A stretch of 64,000 nt of DNA from Streptomyces asiaticus (GTDB taxonomy: Bacteria; Actinomycetota; Actinomycetes; Streptomycetales; Streptomycetaceae), in NCBI RefSeq assembly GCF_018138715.1, contig NZ_JAGSHX010000006.1, positions 2,356,001 to 2,420,000 of the forward strand, in the 5' to 3' direction. Numbering within the stretch: the first letter of the stretch is position 1; each line of letters begins with the position of its first letter. The notes under the pieces were generated by a model, which was given only the letters and a program-made list of their open reading frames with translations, was not told the origin of the DNA and searched no databases. A program made the position numbers and the translations under genes. Of the stretch, positions 35,687 to 43,600 are shown in pieces.

Positions 35687-36169
35687 GTGAGGGTCGTGGC
35701 CACACCTGACAAGAACGGCACGCCGACCCTCGACTCCGTGTCCCTGGCGATCATCGAGCAGCTCCAGGAGGACGGTCGCCGGCCGTACGCCGCCATCGGA
35801 AAGGCCGTCGGGCTCTCCGAGGCCGCCGTACGGCAGCGTGTGCAGAAGCTGCTCGACCAGGGCGTGATGCAGATCGTCGCCGTCACCGATCCTCTCACCG
35901 TGGGGTTCCGGAGGCAGGCGATGGTCGGCATCAACGTCGAGGGCGATCTCGACCCGGTCGCGGACGCGCTGACCGCCATGGACGAGGTCGAGTACGTGGT
36001 CGTCACCGCGGGCTCCTTCGATCTCCTGATCGAGATCGTCTGCGAGGACGACGACCATCTCCTCGAAATGATCAACAAGCGGATCCGCACGCTGCCCGGT
36101 GTGCGCTCCACCGAGAGCTTCGTCTACCTCAAGCTCCGGAAGCAGACCTATACCTGGGGAACGAGATAG
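35687..36169 (+). CDS. Lrp/AsnC-family transcriptional regulator
   Basis: A 160-residue feast/famine regulator. The N-terminal helix-turn-helix (IIEQLQEDGRRPYAAIGKAV, then LSEAAVRQRVQKLL) is followed by the effector-binding RAM domain (VDPLTV-like start, VVTAGSFDLLIEIVCEDD). It lies two bases from the aminotransferase gene downstream and divergent from the aldehyde dehydrogenase, so it probably governs putrescine or related amine catabolism. The start is uncertain: GTG at 35687 has GAGG about 11 bases upstream, GTG at 35696 would be nine bases shorter, and an ATG at 35660 is also in frame. Confidence 0.9.
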   Translation: MRVVATPDKNGTPTLDSVSLAIIEQLQEDGRRPYAAIGKAVGLSEAAVRQRVQKLLDQGVMQIVAVTDPLTVGFRRQAMVGINVEGDLDPVADALTAMDEVEYVVVTAGSFDLLIEIVCEDDDHLLEMINKRIRTLPGVRSTESFVYLKLRKQTYTWGTR

Positions 36170-36171
36170 CA

Positions 36172-37533
36172 ATGAGCGCCGACCTCTCCAAGACGGCGTA
36201 CGACCACCTGTGGATGCACTTCACCCGCATGTCGTCGTACGAGAACTCCCCCGTGCCGACGATCGTGCGCGGTGAGGGCACGTACATCTACGACGACAAG
36301 GGCAAGCGGTACATCGACGGCCTGGCCGGCCTGTTCGTGGTCAACGCGGGCCACGGCCGGGTCGAACTGGCGGAGACGGCCTACAAGCAGGCCCAGGAGC
36401 TCGCCTTCTTCCCGGTGTGGAGCTACGCCCACCCCAAGGCCGTCGAACTCGCCGAGCGGCTCGCGGGCTACGCGCCCGGCGACCTGAACAAGGTCTTCTT
36501 CACCACGGGCGGCGGCGAGGCCGTCGAGACCGCGTGGAAGCTGGCCAAGCAGTACTTCAAGCTGATCGGCAAGCCCACCAAGCACAAGGTCATATCCCGG
36601 GCGGTGGCCTACCACGGCACCCCGCAGGGCGCCCTGTCGATCACCGGCCTGCCGGGGCTCAAGGCTCCCTTCGAACCGCTGGTCCCCGGCGCCCACAAGG
36701 TCCCCAACACCAACATCTACCGTGCCCCGATCTTCGGTGACGACCCCGAGGCGTTCGGCCGCTGGGCCGCCGACCAGATCGAGCAGCAGATCCTCTTCGA
36801 GGGCGCGGACACCGTGGCCGCGGTCTTCCTGGAGCCGGTGCAGAACGCGGGCGGCTGCTTCCCGCCGCCGCCCGGGTACTTCCAGCGGGTCCGCGAGATC
36901 TGCGACCGCCATGACGTGCTGCTCGTCTCGGACGAGGTCATCTGCGCCTTCGGGCGGGTGGGCACGATGTTCGCCTGCGACAAGTTCGGCTACGTCCCGG
37001 ACATGATCACCTGTGCCAAGGGGATGACCTCCGGCTACTCCCCGATCGGCGCGTGCATCGTCTCCGACCGGCTCGCCGAGCCCTTCTACGAGGGCGACAA
37101 CACCTTCCTGCACGGCTACACCTTCGGCGGCCATCCGGTCTCGGCCGCGGTGGCCCTGGGCAACCTCGACATCTTCGAGCGCGAGGGACTCAACCAGCAT
37201 GTGCTGGACAACGAGACCGCGTTCCGCTCCACGCTGGAGCGGCTGCACGATCTGCCGATCGTCGGCGATGTCCGGGGGAATGGTTTCTTCTACGGCATCG
37301 AGCTGGTGAAGGACAAGGCCACCAAGGAGTCCTTCGACGAGGAGGAGACCGAGCGGATCCTCTACGGCTTCCTCTCCAAGGCGCTGTTCGAGAACGGGCT
37401 GTACTGCCGCGCCGACGACCGCGGTGACCCGGTCGTCCAGCTGGCCCCGCCGCTGATCGCCGACCAGGCGGTGTTCGACGAGATCGAGCAGGTGCTGCGG
37501 ACGGTGCTGACGGAGGCGTGGACGAAGCTCTGA
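36172..37533 (+). CDS. Class III aminotransferase, putrescine/diamine type
   Basis: A 453-residue PLP enzyme of the SpuC/omega-transaminase type. The PLP phosphate motif TTGGGEAVETAW (111-122), Asp254 in LVSDEVICAFGR and the Schiff-base Lys283 in TCAKGMTSGYSPIG are present. Members transfer an amino group from putrescine or similar amines to pyruvate. Placed right after an Lrp-type regulator and opposite a gamma-aminobutyraldehyde dehydrogenase, it most likely forms 4-aminobutanal from putrescine. Thus the region encodes two routes from putrescine, one by transamination and one by PuuB-like oxidation. Confidence 0.9.
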   Translation: MSADLSKTAYDHLWMHFTRMSSYENSPVPTIVRGEGTYIYDDKGKRYIDGLAGLFVVNAGHGRVELAETAYKQAQELAFFPVWSYAHPKAVELAERLAGYAPGDLNKVFFTTGGGEAVETAWKLAKQYFKLIGKPTKHKVISRAVAYHGTPQGALSITGLPGLKAPFEPLVPGAHKVPNTNIYRAPIFGDDPEAFGRWAADQIEQQILFEGADTVAAVFLEPVQNAGGCFPPPPGYFQRVREICDRHDVLLVSDEVICAFGRVGTMFACDKFGYVPDMITCAKGMTSGYSPIGACIVSDRLAEPFYEGDNTFLHGYTFGGHPVSAAVALGNLDIFEREGLNQHVLDNETAFRSTLERLHDLPIVGDVRGNGFFYGIELVKDKATKESFDEEETERILYGFLSKALFENGLYCRADDRGDPVVQLAPPLIADQAVFDEIEQVLRTVLTEAWTKL

Positions 37534-37551
37534 GGCCACCTCGGCAGCTCA

Positions 37552-37626
37552 AGGCCACGTGGCTCAGGCCCACTTGAGGCCACGTGGCTCAGGCCCGCTT
37601 AAGGCCACGTGGCTCAGGCCCACTTG
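37552..37626. repeat. Three 25-bp tandem repeats over a gene 3' end
   Basis: Units at 37552-37576, 37577-37601 and 37602-37626 are identical except for two bases in the middle one. Each contains the palindrome GCCACGTGGC. The third unit holds the last codons and stop (TGA, 37616-37614) of the PucR gene on the - strand, so the other two look like copies of that gene end. A degenerate fourth copy may start near 37532. The units separate two convergent genes. Confidence 0.9.
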
Positions 37627-39254
37627 AGGGCGAACCACAGCTCCATGCGGACGTCCGCGTCGCCCAGGTCCAGATCCAGCAGGGCCCCGGCGCGGGCGAT
37701 CCGCTGACGGACCGTATTGCGGTGGACCTCCAGCGCCACCGCCGTACGGTCCCAGCTGCCGTGCAGCGACAGCCACACCCGCAGCGTCTCCAGCAGCGCG
37801 GGTGCGCCCTCGAGCGGCGCCAGCAGGGCCCGGCCGTGCGCCCCCGCCTCGGCCGGGTCCACCAGCGAGCCGACCCCGCCGGTGCGGGCCGGGCCGTCCC
37901 GCACCAGCGGCACCCGCTCGGCGACGGCCCGCCGCAGCGCACGGGCGGCGTCGGCGCCGCCGCGCGTCAGGTCCGCGGCCGGTACGGGCGCCCCGACGCC
38001 GAGGGTCCAGCCGGGCTGGGCCCGTACCTCCCCCTCGCCCGGGACCAGGGCGCTCAGCGCGTCCCCGTCGAGGTCGACCAGCGGTGTCCCGAGCCCGGCC
38101 GCGAGCGCCGCCGTGGCCAGCAGCCCGTCGTCCCGGCCGCGGCCGCGCCTCCGCCCGTGCACCACGGTCCACAGCCCGCCGTCCTCCGGGGGCTCGGGGG
38201 ACGTCCCCGGCTGTCCGGGCTGCCCGAGTGTCCCGGGCTGCCCTGGCTGGCCCGACTGCCCTGGCTGCCCCGGCTGGCCCGACTGGCCCGGCTGCCCCGG
38301 CTGCCCCGGCGAGGGACTCAGCAGCGCCGCCACCCGCGCCGGTTCGGCGCCGAGCATCAGCCGCACCAGCGCCGATGTGCGCCCGGCCTCGGCCCCGACC
38401 ACCCGCCGCGCCGTCAGCAGCGACAGCAGCACCACGGCCACCCCCACGATCGCTCCGTCCGCCCCGTCCCGCCGGGGTGCGCAGACGCCGAGCGCGAGCC
38501 GGTCCTCCGGCCCCGCCGGGCCGCCCAGCCCGTACGCGGTCAGCAGCAGCTCCTCACCGGCCGCGCCGGTCGCCCTGCCCGCCGCCGAGGACGGGCCCGA
38601 GCGCAGCCGCGCCGCGAGCGCGCCGAGCGCCTTACGGGCCTCGCGCGGCGGGCGCGGCCCGGCGGCCACCAGCTCCGCGCCGTCCGGCGCGTCCGGACCG
38701 GCCGGGCCGTAGAGCACCGTCCACGCCCCGAGGTGCTGGCTGAGCTGGCGCAGCACGGCCGGTACGGGGTGCGGGCGCGCCGCGGCCGTCGCCAGTGACT
38801 GCTGCGCCTCGGTGAGGCTCCGCAGCTCATGGTGGCGGCGCTCGGCCATCGCGTCCCATACGGCGCTCGCCACGGCCGTGAAGGTCGTCTGCCGGGGCAC
38901 CTCCACGAGCGGCAGCCCGTGCCGGTCGCACGCCTCGGCCAGCGCGCGGGGCACCGTGTCGTGCACCGGTGCGATGCCGAAGCCGAGCGCCGCCGCCCCC
39001 GCCTGGACCGTACGGGCCACATAGCGGTCCCAATAGGTGCCCGCGCCCGCCGCCTCCGGGCAGTGCACCCCCGCACTGAGCAGCAGCTCTCCGCCCAGCA
39101 GATACGGGACGGGATCCTCCATCTCGCTGGTGTGGACGAAGTACACGGGTGTGTCCGCCTCGCGCCCGCCCGCGACCTGCCGCAAGCCCAGGGCGGGGTG
39201 GCGCAGAAGGGTGGAGAGCGGGACGGGGGCCGTCGGGGGGACGCGGTCGTTCAT
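37614..39254 (-). CDS. PucR-family regulator with collagen-like linker
   Basis: A 546-residue regulator. The PucR N-terminal domain is at about 12-130 (VYFVHTSEMEDPVPYLLGGELLL), and the C-terminal helix-turn-helix is DRTAVALEVHRNTVRQRIARAGALL, about 35 residues from the end. Between them, around residues 315-355, is a run of Gly-Gln-Pro and Gly-Gln-Ser triplets, a collagen-like spacer not typical of the family. It is divergent from the symporter and ThDP-enzyme genes and is their most likely regulator. The ATG at 39254 with GAGG upstream is chosen over an in-frame start at 39341. Its stop codon is inside the 25-bp repeats. Confidence 0.88.
   Translation of the reverse strand: MNDRVPPTAPVPLSTLLRHPALGLRQVAGGREADTPVYFVHTSEMEDPVPYLLGGELLLSAGVHCPEAAGAGTYWDRYVARTVQAGAAALGFGIAPVHDTVPRALAEACDRHGLPLVEVPRQTTFTAVASAVWDAMAERRHHELRSLTEAQQSLATAAARPHPVPAVLRQLSQHLGAWTVLYGPAGPDAPDGAELVAAGPRPPREARKALGALAARLRSGPSSAAGRATGAAGEELLLTAYGLGGPAGPEDRLALGVCAPRRDGADGAIVGVAVVLLSLLTARRVVGAEAGRTSALVRLMLGAEPARVAALLSPSPGQPGQPGQSGQPGQPGQSGQPGQPGTLGQPGQPGTSPEPPEDGGLWTVVHGRRRGRGRDDGLLATAALAAGLGTPLVDLDGDALSALVPGEGEVRAQPGWTLGVGAPVPAADLTRGGADAARALRRAVAERVPLVRDGPARTGGVGSLVDPAEAGAHGRALLAPLEGAPALLETLRVWLSLHGSWDRTAVALEVHRNTVRQRIARAGALLDLDLGDADVRMELWFALKWA
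38206..38320 (-). repeat. Gly-Gln-Pro coding minisatellite in PucR gene
   Basis: Nine-base steps of CCCGGCTGC/CCCGACTGG type (read on +) encode about twelve Gly-X-Y triplets (GQP, GQS, GTL, GTS). Frame is preserved and both flanking regions are ordinary PucR sequence. Confidence 0.8.
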
Positions 39255-39491
39255 CACGGCGAGCCTCGCGAGGGGATGGTTCGTACATCCCGGGGATCGG
39301 GAGTGGAGGAAACGTACACTTCCCGGACGCTTCGGCGACACCTAGGGTCTCCGTCACTCCCCACATTCCGCACACTCCCCCGGGGCTCGATCCCCGCGGA
39401 TCGCCGGGACCTCCCCGAACCCGTGCGTCCCCGCCCGACGTCCCGACCTCCCGACCGCCAGCCGACCCCCGCCGGACCGAGGAGCACCACC

Positions 39492-40967
39492 ATGACCGCT
39501 GTCGACTACACCGTGATCGTCGTCTATCTCGCGGGCATGCTCGCGCTCGGCTGGTGGGGGATGCGCCGCACCAGCTCCACCAGCGACTTCCTGGTCGCGG
39601 GGCGGCGGCTGGGGCCGCTGATGTACTCCGGGACGATGGCCGCGATCGTGCTCGGCGGCGCATCCACCATCGGCGGTGTCGGGCTCGGCTATCAGTACGG
39701 GCTCTCCGGCGCCTGGATGGTCATCGCCATCGGCCTCGGGCTGCTGGCGCTGTCCGTCTTCTTCTCGGCGCGCATCGCCCGGCTCAAGGTCTACACGGTC
39801 AGCCAGATGCTGGATCTGCGCTACGGCGGCTCCTCCGGGCTGATCTCGGGCATCGTGATGTGGGCCTACACCCTGATGCTGGCGGTCACCTCGACCATCG
39901 CCTACGCCACCATCTTCGACGTGATCTTCGGTCTTGACCGGGTCGTCGCCATCGTGCTCGGCGGGGCGATCGTGGTCTGTTACTCGACGCTCGGCGGCAT
40001 GTGGTCCATCACCCTCACCGACATGGTGCAGTTCGTGGTCAAGACGGTGGGCGTGCTGCTCCTGCTGCTGCCGATCGCGGTGGTGAAGGCGGGCGGCTTC
40101 GACGCGATGAAGTCCGAACTCCCGCACGGCTACTTCTCCCCCATGGGCATCGGTGGCCAGACCGTCTTCACCTATGTGCTGATCTACTCCTTCGGCATGC
40201 TGATCGGCCAGGACATCTGGCAGCGGGTCTTCACCGCCCGCGATGACCGGGTCGCCCGCCTCGGCGGCACCGCGGCCGGGACGTACTGCCTGGCCTACGC
40301 GGTCGCGGGCGCGGTCATCGGCACGGCGGCCAGGGTGCTGTACCCCAAGCTGGACGCCCCGGACGACGCGTTCGCGACCATCGTCAAGGACGCCCTCCCG
40401 GTGGGCGTGAAGGGGCTGGTGCTGGCCGCCGCGCTGTCCGCGGTGATGTCCACCTCCTCGGGCGCGCTGATCGCCTGCGCGACGGTGGCCAACAACGACA
40501 TCTGGGCCCGGCTGCGCGGACGTACGCTCCGTACGGTCGGCGCCTCCCATGACGAGATCGGCGGCAACCGCGTCTTCATCCTCATCATGGGCGTCGCCGT
40601 GATCGGCATCTCCGTGGCGCTCAACAATGTCGTCGAGGCGCTGACCGTCGCCTACAACATGCTGGTCGGCGGGTTGCTGATGCCGATCCTGGGCGGGCTG
40701 CTGTGGAAGCGCGGCACGGGCGCGGGCGCCCTGGCCTCGGTCGGTGTCGGCGGCCTTACCGTCATCGCGCTGATGGGGTGGAAGGGCATCCTCGCCAACG
40801 AACCCATCTACTTCGGGCTGCTGGCCTCGCTGGTGGCGTATGTCGCGGTCAGCCTCGCCACCAAGCCGACGGACGCGGCGATCCTGGACGTCTGGCGGCG
40901 ACGGCTGGCCGGTGAGCCCACCGCACCCGCCTCGGAGACCACCAGTCCGGCCACCGCGGGCGCCTGA
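39492..40967 (+). CDS. Sodium:solute symporter family transporter
   Basis: A 491-residue membrane protein with about 13 hydrophobic segments, of the SSS family that couples Na+ entry to uptake of sugars, amino acids, carboxylates or similar small solutes. Visible family features are FLVAGRRLGPLMYSGTMAA, GGASTIGGVGLGY, GLVLAAALSAVMSTSSGALIA (the sodium-binding helix region) and YNMLVGGLLMPILGG. The ATG at 39492 has GAGGAG upstream; longer in-frame extensions back to 38829 cover the antisense of the regulator and are rejected. It is followed 54 bp later by a ThDP enzyme gene, so the imported solute may be the precursor of that enzyme's 2-oxoacid substrate. Confidence 0.9.
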   Translation: MTAVDYTVIVVYLAGMLALGWWGMRRTSSTSDFLVAGRRLGPLMYSGTMAAIVLGGASTIGGVGLGYQYGLSGAWMVIAIGLGLLALSVFFSARIARLKVYTVSQMLDLRYGGSSGLISGIVMWAYTLMLAVTSTIAYATIFDVIFGLDRVVAIVLGGAIVVCYSTLGGMWSITLTDMVQFVVKTVGVLLLLLPIAVVKAGGFDAMKSELPHGYFSPMGIGGQTVFTYVLIYSFGMLIGQDIWQRVFTARDDRVARLGGTAAGTYCLAYAVAGAVIGTAARVLYPKLDAPDDAFATIVKDALPVGVKGLVLAAALSAVMSTSSGALIACATVANNDIWARLRGRTLRTVGASHDEIGGNRVFILIMGVAVIGISVALNNVVEALTVAYNMLVGGLLMPILGGLLWKRGTGAGALASVGVGGLTVIALMGWKGILANEPIYFGLLASLVAYVAVSLATKPTDAAILDVWRRRLAGEPTAPASETTSPATAGA

Positions 40968-41021
40968 CACCGGCTCACGCTCGCTCTCCTCGGTACACAT
41001 CGTCAGAAAGGCAACCACCCC

Positions 41022-42704
41022 ATGCCCACCGCACAGCGCGCGCGTCACGGCGGCGATCTCGTCGTGGAGTCCCTCACCGCGCTCGGGGCGAGCACCGTGT
41101 TCGGGCTTCCCGGACAGCACGCTCTCGGGGCGTTCGACGCGCTGCGGCGGTCCGGGCTCACCTATGTGGGACTGCGGGTGGAGAACAACGCCGGGTTCGC
41201 CGCCGACGCCTTCGCGCGTGTCACCGGCACGGTCGCACCACTGCTGGTGTCCACCGGGCCGGGGGCGCTCATGACGCTCGCCGCGCTCCAGGAGTCGGCG
41301 GCGGCCTCCGCGCCGGTCCTCGCCATCGGCAGCCAGGTGCCCACGGCGGGGCTCGGCGGCGGGCGCAAGGGCTATCTCCATGAACTCGTCGACCAGAAGG
41401 CGTCGTTCCGCGACGTCGTGAAGTCCGTCCACACGGTCCGTACCGCCTCCCAGATCCCCTCCGCGGTCGCCGCCGCCTGGGCGTCCGCGCTGGAGGCCCC
41501 CGCCGGGCCGGTGTGGCTGGAGATCCCGCAGGACGTGCTGCTCGCACCGGTCTCCGTGCCGCCGGTGACCTCCCTGCGGGCCGAGCCCCGGCCGCTGCCG
41601 CCCCGGCCCGAGCTGACGGCGGAGTCCGCGAGGCTGCTGAACGCCGCCGAGCGTCCGGTGATCCTGGCCGGGGGCGGAGTGGTGCGCGCCGGGGCGCGGG
41701 AGGAGCTGCGGGCGCTGGCCGAGGCACTGGACGCGCCCGTGGCGACGACCTTCGGCGGCAAGGGCGCGTTTCCGTGGGATCATCCGCTCTCGCTCCAGTC
41801 CTGGCTGGAGGACGCGCACACCACCGAGTTCCTGGAGGACGCCGACGTCCTGCTGGTCGTCGGCTCCGGACTCGGTGAGCTCTCCTCCAACTACCACACG
41901 TTCCGCCCGCGCGGCCGTCTCGTCCAGATCGAGGCCGACCTCGGCAAGCTGGAGTCCAACCACCCGGCACTCGGCATCCACGCCGACGCCCGCGAGGCAC
42001 TGGCCGCGCTCGCCGAGGCCGTCACGCCCCGCCCGCCGGGCACGGCGGCCAAGGCCGCGGCCGGTCTGCTCACCCGGGTGCGGGAGCGGATCGACGCACA
42101 GGGCCTGGAGCTGGAGCGGCGGGTGCTGGGCGCGGTGCGGGACGCGCTGCCCGATGGCTCCCCCAGCTTCTGGGACATGACGATCCTCGCCTACTGGGCC
42201 TGGTCCGCCTTCGATCCCCGTGCGGGCGCCCTGCACACGGCCCAGGGCGCGGGCGGCCTCGGCTACGGCTTCCCGGCCGCCCTCGGAGCCGCCGCCGCGG
42301 ACCGCGACCGGCCGGTGCTGGCCGTGTCGGGCGACGGCGGCGCCATGTACTCGATCGCCGAACTCGCGACCGCCCATCAGTACCAACTCCCCATCACCTG
42401 GCTGATCGTGGACGACGGCGGCTACGGCATCCTGCGCGAGTACATGACGGACACGTTCGGCGAGGCGACCGCCACCGAGCTGTCCCGCCCGGACTTCGTC
42501 GCACTGGCCGAGTCCTTCGGCGTCCCGGCGGTCCGTACCACACCCGAGCGGCTGCGTGCGGACCTCGCCGGCGCCATCGCGGCCCCGGGGCCCTCGGTCG
42601 TGGTACTGCCCGCGCTGCTGCGGATGTTCGCGCCCACCCACCTCGACCGGCTCGCCGACGGCGGCCCCGGCCCCGACGGCGGCCCCGGTCCCGGTCAGCC
42701 CTGA
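41022..42704 (+). CDS. ThDP-dependent decarboxylase/acetolactate synthase-like enzyme
   Basis: A 560-residue enzyme with the three-domain layout of the acetolactate synthase superfamily. The N-terminal Pyr domain has FGLPGQHALGAF and the activating Glu54 in RVENNAGFAADAFARVTG. The central Rossmann domain (PVILAGGGVVRAGA) lacks an evident FAD-specific signature. The C-terminal PP domain begins at GDGGAMYSIAELATA, but the usual Asn-Asn ending of the ThDP motif is Asp-Asp (VDDGGYG). The product is therefore not readable; benzoylformate-, phenylpyruvate- or guanidino-oxoacid-type decarboxylase activity is possible. It is probably co-transcribed with the sodium symporter and controlled by the divergent PucR regulator. 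A Gly/Pro tail ends the protein. Confidence 0.85.
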   Translation: MPTAQRARHGGDLVVESLTALGASTVFGLPGQHALGAFDALRRSGLTYVGLRVENNAGFAADAFARVTGTVAPLLVSTGPGALMTLAALQESAAASAPVLAIGSQVPTAGLGGGRKGYLHELVDQKASFRDVVKSVHTVRTASQIPSAVAAAWASALEAPAGPVWLEIPQDVLLAPVSVPPVTSLRAEPRPLPPRPELTAESARLLNAAERPVILAGGGVVRAGAREELRALAEALDAPVATTFGGKGAFPWDHPLSLQSWLEDAHTTEFLEDADVLLVVGSGLGELSSNYHTFRPRGRLVQIEADLGKLESNHPALGIHADAREALAALAEAVTPRPPGTAAKAAAGLLTRVRERIDAQGLELERRVLGAVRDALPDGSPSFWDMTILAYWAWSAFDPRAGALHTAQGAGGLGYGFPAALGAAAADRDRPVLAVSGDGGAMYSIAELATAHQYQLPITWLIVDDGGYGILREYMTDTFGEATATELSRPDFVALAESFGVPAVRTTPERLRADLAGAIAAPGPSVVVLPALLRMFAPTHLDRLADGGPGPDGGPGPGQP

Positions 42705-42730
42705 TCGGAGCCCGACCCCGATCAGGGCTG
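42696..42730 (+). terminator. Terminator hairpin containing the ThDP-gene stop codon
   Basis: A perfect 13-bp stem, CAGCCCTGATCGG with CCGATCAGGGCTG, encloses a nine-base loop. The TGA stop at 42702-42704 lies in the left arm, so ribosomes reaching the end would affect folding. The rest of the gap to 42874 shows only a GAGG site for the next gene. Confidence 0.8.
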
Positions 42731-42874
42731 ATCGGAGGAAATGGGGGGCCATCCGCGCCGAGCCTGGGCGCGGGCCCCCACCCGAGTCCTTACCGTGCCA
42801 GTGACCCATTGGCTCCGCACTCGTTCACCCAACCGGGGGAATGAGACGGTCGCAGGTAAGGCGAGGTGCTCGGG

Positions 42875-43600
42875 ATGGTGGCTCCGCCGGACGACGACAT
42901 GCTCGCGGCACGCACCGTGTCGTACGCCTACGGCGGCTCGCCCGCCGTCACCGGGGTCTCCCTCGGCGCCCGGAAGGGTGAGATCGTCGCCGTCACCGGT
43001 CCGCGCGGCTGTGGCAAGACCACCCTCCTCGCCTGCCTGGCGGGCCAACTCGTACCGGACAGCGGGGAGGTGTGGTTCAAGGGCGTCCCCGTGCACTCCC
43101 TCCCTCCACTCGGCCTCGAACGACTGCGGCGCGAGCATTTCGGCTGGATCGGCACCGAACCCCAGCTCGTCCCCGAGCTCACCGCCTGGGAGAACGCCGC
43201 GCTCGCCCTGATGCTGCGCGGCACCGGGCGGCGCGCCGCGAAGAGCGCCGCATGCGAATGGCTGGACCGACTCGACGTCGGCGAGTGCGCCCGGGCGCGG
43301 CCCGCCGCACTGTTGCAGTCGCAGCGCCAGCGGGTCGCGCTCGCCCGCGCGCTGGTCGCCGGGCCCAGTGTGCTCTTCGCCGACGAGCCCACCGCCCCGC
43401 TGCACCAGGCCGACCGCGGCCAGGTGCTGCGCGCCCTCACCTCGGCGGCCCGCTCCCACGGCATCACCGTGGTCCTCGCGACGCACGACCAGGAGGTGGC
43501 CACCCTCGCCGACCACACCGTCGCCCTGCTCGACGGGCGCCGGGTGGGCTCGGACCCCTCCGAGGCGGAAGGCAGGGCCGCGTGCTCAGCCTCCGCCTAG
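42875..43600 (+). CDS. ABC transporter ATP-binding protein with degenerate signature
   Basis: A 241-residue ATPase of the LolD/MacB size class. Walker A is GPRGCGKTTLLA and Walker B VLFADEPTAPLHQ; the H-loop ATHD follows. The ABC signature, normally LSGGQ, reads LLQSQ, and the D-loop SALD is replaced by APLH, so ATP hydrolysis at the composite sites may be altered. The ATG at 42875 with GAGG seven bases upstream is preferred to GTG at 42866. The permease-like gene overlaps its end by 19 bases. Substrate and direction are unknown; the pair resembles small actinomycete exporters. Confidence 0.85.
   Translation: MVAPPDDDMLAARTVSYAYGGSPAVTGVSLGARKGEIVAVTGPRGCGKTTLLACLAGQLVPDSGEVWFKGVPVHSLPPLGLERLRREHFGWIGTEPQLVPELTAWENAALALMLRGTGRRAAKSAACEWLDRLDVGECARARPAALLQSQRQRVALARALVAGPSVLFADEPTAPLHQADRGQVLRALTSAARSHGITVVLATHDQEVATLADHTVALLDGRRVGSDPSEAEGRAACSASA

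Noticed and set aside
38829..39491. N-terminal extension of the sodium symporter frame
   Set aside because: It overlaps the divergent PucR gene and the first membrane segment begins right after the ATG at 39492, which has a good ribosome-binding site.
39354..42809. A 1151-codon open frame on the - strand across the symporter and ThDP genes
   Set aside because: Sequence is His/Gly/Arg-rich without any domain, while the + strand genes carry clear family motifs.
43072..43581. Upstream extension of the ABC membrane protein frame inside the ATPase gene
   Set aside because: Arg/Pro-rich shadow of the ATPase coding sequence; the GTG at 43582 gives a membrane protein with normal start and ribosome-binding site.
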